A stretch of 13,365 nt of DNA, taken from contig CAMZHY010000044.1 of the NCBI GenBank assembly GCA_947307005.1, forward strand, positions 1-13,365, given 5' to 3'. A model generated the notes under the pieces. It was not told where the DNA came from, searched no databases, and worked only from the letters and a program-made list of their open reading frames with translations. A program made the translations under genes and the position numbers. Every line of letters begins with the position of its first letter. The first letter of the stretch is position 1. Source of the DNA: an uncultured Planctomycetaceae bacterium (GTDB taxonomy: Bacteria; Planctomycetota; Planctomycetia; Pirellulales; Thermoguttaceae). Below, piece by piece: positions 6,441 to 13,093 of this stretch.

Positions 6441-6470
6441 CTTGCGCGTCGCAAGCGTCGCGCGTATGAT
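6441..6470 (+). promoter_or_regulatory. Promoter of nikR with an overlapping palindrome
   Basis: TTGCGC (6442-6447), 17 bp, TATGAT (6465-6470); transcription would start near 6477. A perfect palindrome CTTGCG-CGT-CGCAAG (6441-6455) covers the -35 hexamer. The -10 overlaps GTATGA (6464-6469), which equals the half-site of the E. coli NikR operator, but no TCATAC partner lies at the E. coli spacing. Regulation by NikR itself is plausible but unproven. Confidence 0.5.
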
Positions 6471-6510
6471 ATTGACAAGGCTAGTAGCCATTTCCCACAA
6501 GGAGACTATC

Positions 6511-6918
6511 ATGAAAACCACGCGATTTGGCGTTTCCGTCGACGACGAGCTGTTGAAACGCTTTGACCGATTCGTCGCGGAGCGCGGATTTCCGACGCGT
6601 TCGGAGGCGATCAAGAACCTCATGCTCGAAGCGATCGCGCGCGAAGAGTGGACGAAAGGGGACGAAGTCGCCGGGAGCGTGACTTTTTCTTACGACCATC
6701 ATAAGCCGGGCGTCGTTGAAAAGTTGCTCCACGCTCAGCATGATTTCGGCGAAGCGATCGTCTGCTCGCAGCACGCGCATCTTACGCACGAAGAATGCCT
6801 CGAAACGATCGTCGTGCGAGGAAAGGCTCCGCAGATTCGCGAGTTTCTTAGCGAGTTGCGCCATATCAAGGGACTCAACAACGTCGCGCTGACCGTCGCA
6901 TATTCAGACGCGCGTTGA
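6511..6918 (+). CDS. nikR: Nickel-responsive regulator NikR
   Basis: A 135-residue protein of normal NikR length. The ATG at 6511 has AAGGAG 6 nt upstream; an in-frame TTG at 6412 would add an unrelated extension and overlap the promoter. Residues 1-45 form the ribbon-helix-helix DNA-binding part (TRFGVSVDDELLKRFDRFV, then FPTRSEAIKNLM). The C-terminal ACT-like domain carries the high-affinity nickel ligands: H77 (HAQHDF), H88 and H90 (SQHAHL) and C96 (THEECLE), equivalent to H76, H87, H89 and C95 of E. coli NikR. It should be a cytoplasmic tetramer that represses, or sometimes activates, metal transport genes when nickel is bound. It lies 102 bp upstream of the DUF1559 - ExbB-like - DUF2149 - CobN-like genes on the same strand, which suggests they are its targets. 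Confidence 0.95.
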   Translation: MKTTRFGVSVDDELLKRFDRFVAERGFPTRSEAIKNLMLEAIAREEWTKGDEVAGSVTFSYDHHKPGVVEKLLHAQHDFGEAIVCSQHAHLTHEECLETIVVRGKAPQIREFLSELRHIKGLNNVALTVAYSDAR

Positions 6919-6941
6919 AATTAATATGGTCGCGTCCCCTC

Positions 6942-6969
6942 TTGCGCGACGGCGGCGCGTCGTTAAACT
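6942..6969 (+). promoter_or_regulatory. Weak candidate promoter before the second DUF1559 gene
   Basis: TTGCGC (6942-6947), 16 bp, TAAACT (6964-6969), with the same extended -35 (CTTGCGCG) as the nikR promoter. The -10 is poor. Co-transcription with nikR is the alternative. Confidence 0.25.
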
Positions 6970-7001
6970 TGTGTAACACGTATTTGAAAATCGTGACACA
7001 A
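6969..7001. repeat. Bulged inverted repeat between nikR and the DUF1559 gene
   Basis: TTGTGT (6969-6974) and CACG (6977-6980) pair with CGTG (6992-6995) and ACACAA (6996-7001). The arms are 10 bp with a 2-nt bulge (AA) and an 11-nt AT-rich loop. It lies immediately upstream of the ribosome binding site of the next gene and is followed by TCGTTTTC. It could be a regulator-binding site for the downstream operon, or a weak terminator or attenuator for nikR. Confidence 0.4.
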
Positions 7002-7020
7002 TCGTTTTCGGAGACGCATA

Positions 7021-8130
7021 ATGAACCGTATTCAACTTCTTCGACGTCGCGACGTTCGCGGATTTACGCTCGTCGAACTTCTCGTCGTTATCGCAATCAT
7101 CGGTATTCTCATCGGTCTTCTTCTTCCCGCCGTCCAAGCGGCGCGCGAGGCGGCGCGGCGGATGCAGTGTACGAACAATATGCGTCAGTGGGGGATCGCG
7201 CTCCACAACTATCACGACGCGTTTAATCGACTCCCCGGGCTTGCGGAAGCGGCGAACTCCTGCATCTCCGTGCAAGGCGCGCTTCTGGCGTTCTGCGAGC
7301 AGACGGCTCTTCACGGACTGATCGATCCTAAAGTTTCGCTCTATCGGTATCAGACGGGATCGACCCGTAGCGTGACGCTCAACGATATTTACGTCGGGGT
7401 TGCGGCGACTCCGATCTCCTTTACGCGGTGCCCTAGCGACCCGGGACCGGAAACGCAGCGGATCGAGATTACGAACGACGCGTACAATACGGAAGAGGTC
7501 TACGCGTGCAACAACTACGTCTGGTCGACGGGAAGCGGGACGGGCTGGAATTTCCGCATCAACAGTACGCTTTCGACGGGCGACGTTTCGACGCGAAACG
7601 CGGGCAAATCGGACGGTCCCTTTTATATGAACTCGCGCGAGACGCTCGCGTCGGTCATTGACGGAACGAGCAATACGATGTTTCTTTCGGAAGCGAACGC
7701 CGGGGCTGGAACGAAGGACCTTACGGACGTCAACTATCAAGACGTTCTTAACCGCAAACTCCAACATACTTATATGATGGACTATTCGTCGGCGAACCTC
7801 GCAAAGTATACGGAGATGAAAGACGCGTCCGACGCGCAGCTCGAGGCTCTTTACGCGAAGGCGCCGAAATGGCGAACCGACATTGGCAAGTCGTGGATTG
7901 TCGGAAAGTGCGACTCGACGCTCTTTAACGCGTTCCTGACCCCGAATTCGAAATACCCCAATATTTATATTTCCAACTATGGATTCATTGGGGCGCGGAG
8001 TTATCATTCGGGCGTCGTCGGCGTTCTCTTTGGCGACAGTTCCGTCCGCGCGATTTCCAATACGGTCGACAAAGACGTTTGGCGCGCGATGGCGACGATC
8101 GCCGGAGGCGAAACGCTTTCAACGCTTTAA
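7021..8130 (+). CDS. DUF1559 prepilin-type protein preceding the chelatase-like cluster
   Basis: A 369-residue protein. The ATG has GGAGA 6 nt upstream. The leader NRIQLLRRRDVRG ends at Gly14, followed by F15-T-L-V-E19 and a long hydrophobic helix, so prepilin peptidase processing is expected. RRMQCTNN and NYHD follow, as in the DUF1559 family. The C-terminal motif is H329-x9-D339-S, where the family usually has Asp-Gly. The first 40 residues after the cleavage site are identical to those of the minus-strand paralogue, but the rest diverges. The mature protein should be anchored in the membrane and exposed outside the cytoplasm. It ends only 29 bp before the ExbB-like gene and sits between nikR and that gene, so co-transcription is likely. 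Whether it works with the chelatase-like system, for example as a ligand-binding or envelope-spanning part, is inference. Confidence 0.9.
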   Translation: MNRIQLLRRRDVRGFTLVELLVVIAIIGILIGLLLPAVQAAREAARRMQCTNNMRQWGIALHNYHDAFNRLPGLAEAANSCISVQGALLAFCEQTALHGLIDPKVSLYRYQTGSTRSVTLNDIYVGVAATPISFTRCPSDPGPETQRIEITNDAYNTEEVYACNNYVWSTGSGTGWNFRINSTLSTGDVSTRNAGKSDGPFYMNSRETLASVIDGTSNTMFLSEANAGAGTKDLTDVNYQDVLNRKLQHTYMMDYSSANLAKYTEMKDASDAQLEALYAKAPKWRTDIGKSWIVGKCDSTLFNAFLTPNSKYPNIYISNYGFIGARSYHSGVVGVLFGDSSVRAISNTVDKDVWRAMATIAGGETLSTL

Positions 8131-8159
8131 CTTTATTCTTTTTTACCGCTGCGAACGCC

Positions 8160-8792
8160 ATGACAAACAACCTTGCGTCTCTCTTTTTTATCGTCTCCGA
8201 TTCGTTGCTTTGGCCCGTCATGCTTGGGCTGACGGCGGGGTTGGCGCTTGCGATATGGCGTTGCGGCGCGACGGCGCGGGAAGCGTTTGACCGGTTCCGC
8301 GTCCGGAAGGTTCGCGCGCAGGTTTACGATGCGCTTCGAAACCGCGATCTGGCCCAAGCGGAAACGGTTCTTCGCGGCGCTCCCGGCGCGTCGGCGGATT
8401 CGGCGCTTGCGACGCTCGTCGAACTCTTCGACGCGGGGGACGACGTCGCGCTTCTCGAGAACGCGCTTGCGACAGCGCGAAATCGCGGCGCGGAGCGTTC
8501 GACGACCCTTCGCGTTCTGATGAAGCTCGGTCCCGCGTTCGGACTCATGGGGACGCTTATCCCCCTCGGTCCGGCGCTTGTGGGGCTTGCGACGGGCGAT
8601 CTCGAGACGCTCGCGCATAATCTTATGATCGCGTTTTCGACGACGGTCGTCGGACTGACTGTCAGTTCTCTCGCGTTCCTTGCCGCGACGTTTCGGAAGC
8701 GTTTCGCGACGCGCGACGCGATCTTTGCGACGTTCGCCGCGTCCCGGATTCTCGACGCGATCGACGCAAAAAACGAGGAGGCGCAACCATGA
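8160..8792 (+). CDS. MotA/TolQ/ExbB-type proton channel protein
   Basis: A 210-residue inner-membrane protein with the three-helix layout of the ExbB/TolQ/MotA superfamily: helix 1 at about 6-33, a cytoplasmic domain at about 34-120, and helices 2 and 3 at about 124-147 and 153-178. LGPAFGLMGTLIPLGPAL (123-140) matches the family's glycine- and proline-rich pore helix, and AFSTTVVGLTVSSLAF the third helix. I chose the ATG at 8160 because an earlier frame start at 8079 lies inside the DUF1559 gene and adds a highly charged leader. No clear Shine-Dalgarno sequence is seen. The stop overlaps the next start (ATGA at 8789-8792), so translation is coupled with the DUF2149 gene. By analogy it converts proton motive force into movement of a partner; the partner here is likely DUF2149 plus the CobN-like protein. 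Confidence 0.88.
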   Translation: MTNNLASLFFIVSDSLLWPVMLGLTAGLALAIWRCGATAREAFDRFRVRKVRAQVYDALRNRDLAQAETVLRGAPGASADSALATLVELFDAGDDVALLENALATARNRGAERSTTLRVLMKLGPAFGLMGTLIPLGPALVGLATGDLETLAHNLMIAFSTTVVGLTVSSLAFLAATFRKRFATRDAIFATFAASRILDAIDAKNEEAQP

Positions 8793-9172
8793 CGCGACGC
8801 CTCTCCCAGCGGTACGACGCGATTTTCGAAGAGTCCGACGACGCGGACTTTGAGCCGCTGTCGAATCTTTTCGACGCCGCGTTCGTCTTCGCGGTCGCGC
8901 TTCTTGTCGCGCTCGTCTCTTTTCTTCACGCGCCCGATCTCCTCAAGAATCGCGACTACACGATCATCACCGATCCCGGAACGAGCGAGATGAAGATGGT
9001 CGTCAAGGAAGGAAACGAGATCAAGGAATATGAAGCGGCGGACGAGGTCGGCGCGGGTTCCGGCGAGCTCTTGGGGCGCGCTTACCGTCTGAGCGACGGG
9101 CGCGTCGTCTACGTTCCGAAGGAAGCGGAGCCGGTCTACGTCGCGCCGGAAACGACCGAAGCCAACGAATAA
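8789..9172 (+). CDS. DUF2149 protein, probable ExbD-like partner
   Basis: A 127-residue protein with a single N-terminal membrane helix at about 30-46, preceded by N26-L-F-D29, then a small soluble domain with YTIITDPGTSEMKMV, EIKEYEA, GSGELLGRAYRLSDGRVVYVP: the DUF2149 pattern. GAGGAGG lies 6-7 nt upstream of the ATG, which overlaps the stop of the ExbB-like gene. DUF2149 genes are regularly found beside ExbB/MotA-like and CobN-like genes in Bacteroidota and archaea. The Asp at the start of the helix recalls the proton-carrying Asp of ExbD/TolR, so a similar role is inferred. The soluble part should lie outside the cytoplasm if the N-terminus is inside. Confidence 0.87.
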   Translation: MTRRLSQRYDAIFEESDDADFEPLSNLFDAAFVFAVALLVALVSFLHAPDLLKNRDYTIITDPGTSEMKMVVKEGNEIKEYEAADEVGAGSGELLGRAYRLSDGRVVYVPKEAEPVYVAPETTEANE

Positions 9173-9203
9173 CAATCTCAGTTTCCGCCGCAGTTGTCCC
9201 CCT

Positions 9204-12200
9204 ATGTTCAAGCCGTCCGCCCAATTTAAATTTATCGCGATTTCCGTCGTCGTCTTGGCGCTCGCCGCCGTCGCTTTCTGGTTTGCGCGGCGCGGGGATC
9301 GCGCGCGGCTACGCGTCGCGCTCGTCGGTTTTTTTGCGACGGACGCGATCGTTTTCGAAGAGGCGGCGGATTCTCTTGGAATTCAGCTCGACGTCTTTTC
9401 GCGAACCGCCTTCTTTACGCCCGACGCGCCGCTCAAAGATTACGACGCGGCGATTGTCCGAACGATGGGCATGAAGGTCGAAGACGCGACCCCCGAGAAA
9501 CTCGCAAGTATCGACAAGTGTCGCGTCGCCGTTTTCTATCCGGGAACCTACGATCTTTTTAAAGCCTACGTCAAAGTCCCAGACGGCGTCGACCCGCTGC
9601 TGTTTGACCCGTATCTCTCGACTCCGACTTCTCATAACGCGTCGGCGGTTCTGACGCTTCTTAAACGCGTGCTGACCGGCGAAGACCTTGAGGTTCCGAC
9701 CCCCGAGGAACTGCCGAAGTCCGGATATTTCTACCTAGGAACCGACGTTTCGCCGACTTTCGACGAATGGCTCCGTCGCCCCGACATTCCGCGGCTTCCC
9801 GAAGACGCGCCGCGCGTCGCGCTCGTCGGACCTTTTCTCAACCCGTACAAGACGGCGGACTCGAAACCGCTCGAGGCGATCGTGACCTCGTTCGCGAATC
9901 GAGGAATCCGCGCCGTCCCGATCTTTGGATTCCGCGACGCGCCCGAGACGCTCGACGCGGTCGCGCCCTCCCTTGTCGTCGCTTTCCCCTTGGGACGAAT
10001 CGTAACCGACGAGCGCGCCCCCGAGATTTTCCAACGTTTCGACGTTCCCGTCATGACGGCGGTCAACCTTTCCGTTCCGCGCAAGACGTGGGAGTCCGAG
10101 CCGTCGGGGATGACGCCGACGTATCAGAATCTTGCGGTCGCGCTGACGGAACTCGACGGCGCCGTCGCTCCGACCCCGATTTCGACCCTCGAAACGGACG
10201 CCGAAGGGCGCGAGATTCGAACGCCGATCGACGATCGAATCGAACGGATGGTCGATCGCGCCGCGCGTTGGATCGCGCTTCGCTCTAAGCCGAATCAAGA
10301 GAAGCGGCTCGCGATCTTCTATCGGCGCGGTCCCGGCGCGTCGGCGATTACCGCCCAATCTCTTGACGCGGTTCCGTCGCTGTACAACGCGCTCGTCGCG
10401 CTACGCGCCGAAGGCTACGACCTCGGCGACGAGTTTCCCGAGACGGAAGAGGAGTTTGCGCAAATTCTCGATCGGCGCGGACGTCTAATCGGCCAGTGGG
10501 CGCCGGGCGCGTTTCGCGCGTTTCTTGAGGAGGGCGGTCCGGAACGCGTCGCGACGGACGACTACCGAGAATGGCAGGCCCGCGATATTCCCGAAAAGGC
10601 GCGTGAGGAGACGACGAAAATTTGGGGAGCCGCGCCGGGGCGGTATTTTACGGGGCAAACGGAATCGGGCGGCTCGTTCGTCGCCGTTTCCCGGGTTCAG
10701 TTTGGAAACGTCGTTCTTCTGCCGCAGCCGACGACGGAAATTGTCGCGGACGCTCCCGACGCGAGCGATTTCAACTCGGTTCACGGGACGAACAAGGCGC
10801 CGCCGCACTTCTATCAGGCGGCGTATCTTTGGGCGCGCGAAGGTTTCAAGGCGGATGCGATCGTTCATTTCGGAACGCACGGATCGCTCGAGTTCACGCG
10901 CGGCAAGTCGCTCATGCTAACGGAAAACGACTGGCCCGACGCGCTGATCGGGCCGGTTCCGAACGTATACCTCTACAGCGTCAACAACGTTGGCGAGGCG
11001 CTTCTCGCGAAACGACGGATTTATGCGACGCTCGTTTCGCATACGACGCCCCCCTTCGTCAACGCGCCGCCGACCGATGAAAACGTCGCGCTCGACGCGG
11101 CGCTCGACGCGTTCGACGCGACCCAAGACGAGGACGTTCGCCGCGAACTGACCGTCGAAATTGAGAAACGAGCAAAGGAGAACGGGCTGACCCTTTACGA
11201 GCCGACTTCCCACGGGCATGACCATGACGAGTCCGAAGAAGACGGACATGAATCGGACGACGAGCGGCGCGTCGAATTCTATCGCGAGCAGCTCCGACGT
11301 TTAGTGGAGACGTCTGTTTCCGACGGGCTCCATGTAATCGGCAGACCGTGGACGGAAGAACAGCTCGTCGCGACGGCGGACGCGATCGGGACGCCCGACG
11401 CGCTCGCGTTTCTCCGCGAATCGACGTCCGGACTGGAGCTTCAACGACTGATCGCCGCGCTCGACGGGCGCTTCATCCCGCCGTCGACGGGGGGCGACCC
11501 GCTCGTCAACCCTGATTCTCTACCGACGGGGCGCAATATCGCGGGGACCAACATCGAGCAGACTCCCGACGCGGCGACGTTTCGCGTCGGCGTTAGGCTC
11601 ACGGACGAACTGATCGAATCATTTAAGGCGAAGAACGGTCGCGCGCCGCGCCGCATCGCGATCACGTTTTGGGGCGGCGAGTACGTCCGAACGCGAGGGC
11701 TGACCGTCGCTCAGGCGCTCTGGGCGATGGGCGTCCGTCCGAAATACGACAAGCGCGGATCGTTGCGCGACCTTGAAATTGTTCCGTCGGAAGAGCTTGG
11801 CCGCCCGCGAATCGATATCCTCGCGCAAACCTCGGGACAGTTCCGTGACGCGGCGCCGTCGCGGATCGAACTCCTCGACCGCGCGACGCGGATGGTCGCG
11901 GCGCTCGAAGACGAGCCGTATCCGAACTTTGTTCGCGAACATTCGCGCTCGACGGCGAAAACGCTCATGAAGAACGGCTACGTTCCTGAAGAGGCTGCGG
12001 AACTATCGACGGCGCGAATCTTTGGGGCCCCGCGCGCGCTCGATTACGGGACGGGAATCCGCCGCCTTGTCGAGCGCTCGGACAAGTGGGAGTCGACGAG
12101 CGAGATCGCCGATCAATATCTGCTGAATATGGGCGGAATCTACCGCAACGCGAAGGTCTGGGGCGTTCCGATTCCGGGACTGCTGGAGGCGAACCTCGAA

Positions 12201-13064
12201 GGAACCGACGTCGTGCTGCAGTCGCGGTCGTCGAACGTCTGGGGGCCGGTCAAGCTCGACCACCTGTACGAGTTCGGCTCGATCAGCGCGGTCGTTCGGG
12301 AAAAGACGGGCGTCGAGCCGACGTTTCTCCTTTCCGACGCGCGGCGTCCGAAGAACGTCCGTTCGCAGACGCTTGACGAGGCGATCCGGGACGAGTTGCA
12401 GACGACGTTTTGGAACCGCCGCTGGCTCGAGGGCGTTATGCGCGAGAAGGGCGGGGGCGGCGCGGCGACGCTCGCGAAGGCGACGCAGAATCTCTTCGGA
12501 TGGAGCGCCGTCGGCGCGGAAGGACTCGTCGACGACGCGACGTGGCGACGGACCGTCGAGACGTTCGTCGACGACCGGCTCGACCTCGGGATGCGCGAAT
12601 ATTTCGAACAAACGAACCCGGCGGCGCTCGCGGAAACGACCGCCGTCGCGCTCGACGCGGCGCGCAAGAACTTCTGGCGTCCGACGGAGGAGGAACTCTC
12701 GAAACTCGCGGTGACGCACGCGGAGACGGTCAAGAAATTCGGCGCCTCATGCTCCTATAACGTCTGCGGCAACGCGAAACTGCGCGATTTCATCGCCGCC
12801 AACCTCCCGGAGTCCGCCGCTCAAGAGTTTCGCGAAACGCTCGATCAGGCGATTCGCGACCCCGACGACGCCGCGAACGTCTCCGGAATCGCGCTCGTCG
12901 AAACGAAGAAAGAAGAAGAAAACTCGCGGCAGACGACGGAGCAGTCGTCCGCGCCGCCAACTGCCGACGTTTCCCCGCGCCGTCCGATCCTCGCGATCTT
13001 TACCCTCGTCGCCGCCGCAATCTTCCTGCTAGGCTTTTTCTTTGACCGCCGAGACCGTCGGTAA
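9204..13064 (+). CDS. CobN/Mg-chelatase-like, membrane-anchored (HmuS-type) chelatase or dechelatase
   Basis: A 1286-residue protein of the CobN/BchH large-subunit family (PF02514). Family landmarks are GNVVLLPQP, PPHFYQAAYLW (H535), IVHFGTHGSLEF (H555, H559, E563), GKSLMLTENDWPD, SVNNVGEALLAKRR (592-605), SHTTPP, and ARIFGAPRALDYGTGI (from 937). Unlike cytoplasmic CobN it has a hydrophobic helix at each end (about 10-27 and 1261-1280). A His/Asp/Glu-rich insert at 670-683 (HGHDHDESEEDGH) looks metal-binding. The topology is uncertain: the DRRDRR tail suggests a cytoplasmic C-terminus and a periplasmic body, but basic residues after helix 1 argue the other way. The gene follows DUF2149 by 31 bp and lacks a clear Shine-Dalgarno sequence. 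No CobS/CobT-like partners are here. By analogy with Bacteroidota HmuS it may remove metal from tetrapyrroles; insertion cannot be excluded, and the nearby nikR leaves nickel or iron open. Confidence 0.9.
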   Translation: MFKPSAQFKFIAISVVVLALAAVAFWFARRGDRARLRVALVGFFATDAIVFEEAADSLGIQLDVFSRTAFFTPDAPLKDYDAAIVRTMGMKVEDATPEKLASIDKCRVAVFYPGTYDLFKAYVKVPDGVDPLLFDPYLSTPTSHNASAVLTLLKRVLTGEDLEVPTPEELPKSGYFYLGTDVSPTFDEWLRRPDIPRLPEDAPRVALVGPFLNPYKTADSKPLEAIVTSFANRGIRAVPIFGFRDAPETLDAVAPSLVVAFPLGRIVTDERAPEIFQRFDVPVMTAVNLSVPRKTWESEPSGMTPTYQNLAVALTELDGAVAPTPISTLETDAEGREIRTPIDDRIERMVDRAARWIALRSKPNQEKRLAIFYRRGPGASAITAQSLDAVPSLYNALVALRAEGYDLGDEFPETEEEFAQILDRRGRLIGQWAPGAFRAFLEEGGPERVATDDYREWQARDIPEKAREETTKIWGAAPGRYFTGQTESGGSFVAVSRVQFGNVVLLPQPTTEIVADAPDASDFNSVHGTNKAPPHFYQAAYLWAREGFKADAIVHFGTHGSLEFTRGKSLMLTENDWPDALIGPVPNVYLYSVNNVGEALLAKRRIYATLVSHTTPPFVNAPPTDENVALDAALDAFDATQDEDVRRELTVEIEKRAKENGLTLYEPTSHGHDHDESEEDGHESDDERRVEFYREQLRRLVETSVSDGLHVIGRPWTEEQLVATADAIGTPDALAFLRESTSGLELQRLIAALDGRFIPPSTGGDPLVNPDSLPTGRNIAGTNIEQTPDAATFRVGVRLTDELIESFKAKNGRAPRRIAITFWGGEYVRTRGLTVAQALWAMGVRPKYDKRGSLRDLEIVPSEELGRPRIDILAQTSGQFRDAAPSRIELLDRATRMVAALEDEPYPNFVREHSRSTAKTLMKNGYVPEEAAELSTARIFGAPRALDYGTGIRRLVERSDKWESTSEIADQYLLNMGGIYRNAKVWGVPIPGLLEANLEGTDVVLQSRSSNVWGPVKLDHLYEFGSISAVVREKTGVEPTFLLSDARRPKNVRSQTLDEAIRDELQTTFWNRRWLEGVMREKGGGGAATLAKATQNLFGWSAVGAEGLVDDATWRRTVETFVDDRLDLGMREYFEQTNPAALAETTAVALDAARKNFWRPTEEELSKLAVTHAETVKKFGASCSYNVCGNAKLRDFIAANLPESAAQEFRETLDQAIRDPDDAANVSGIALVETKKEEENSRQTTEQSSAPPTADVSPRRPILAIFTLVAAAIFLLGFFFDRRDRR

Positions 13065-13079
13065 ACTTGTCGTTGAATT

Positions 13080-13091
13080 CGCGACGTCGCG
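13080..13091. repeat. Short palindrome between convergent chelatase-like gene and dnaA
   Basis: CGCGAC-GTCGCG, a perfect 12-bp palindrome in the 29-bp gap between the two stop codons. There is no adjacent T-run in either direction, so it is at most a weak terminator. Confidence 0.3.
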
Positions 13092-13093
13092 GG

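Noticed and set aside
6464..6491. Canonical E. coli-type NikR operator GTATGA-N16-TCATAC
   Set aside because: Only the left half is present; the expected right half reads AGCCAT.
6412..6510. N-terminal extension of NikR from a TTG at 6412
   Set aside because: It would include the promoter and the AAGGAG site, and NikR proteins normally start at the MxxTRFGVSVD segment found at 6511.
6904..8007. Long minus-strand open frame of 367 codons opposite the second DUF1559 gene
   Set aside because: Arg-rich, low-complexity composition typical of the antisense of CG-rich coding DNA; the plus strand carries an unmistakable DUF1559 gene.
8079..8159. N-terminal extension of the ExbB-like protein
   Set aside because: It overlaps the DUF1559 coding region and adds a charged leader not seen in the family; ATG at 8160 gives the normal start.
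12003..12719. Minus-strand open frame of 238 codons inside the CobN-like gene
   Set aside because: Arg-rich antisense shadow; the CobN-like frame is continuous and conserved through this region. The same holds for 9735-10358 and 8133-9211.
9204..13064. Biosynthetic cobaltochelatase CobN of the aerobic cobalamin pathway
   Set aside because: Terminal membrane helices, the ExbB-like and DUF2149 neighbours, and the absence of cobS, cobT or other cobalamin genes argue for the HmuS-like branch.
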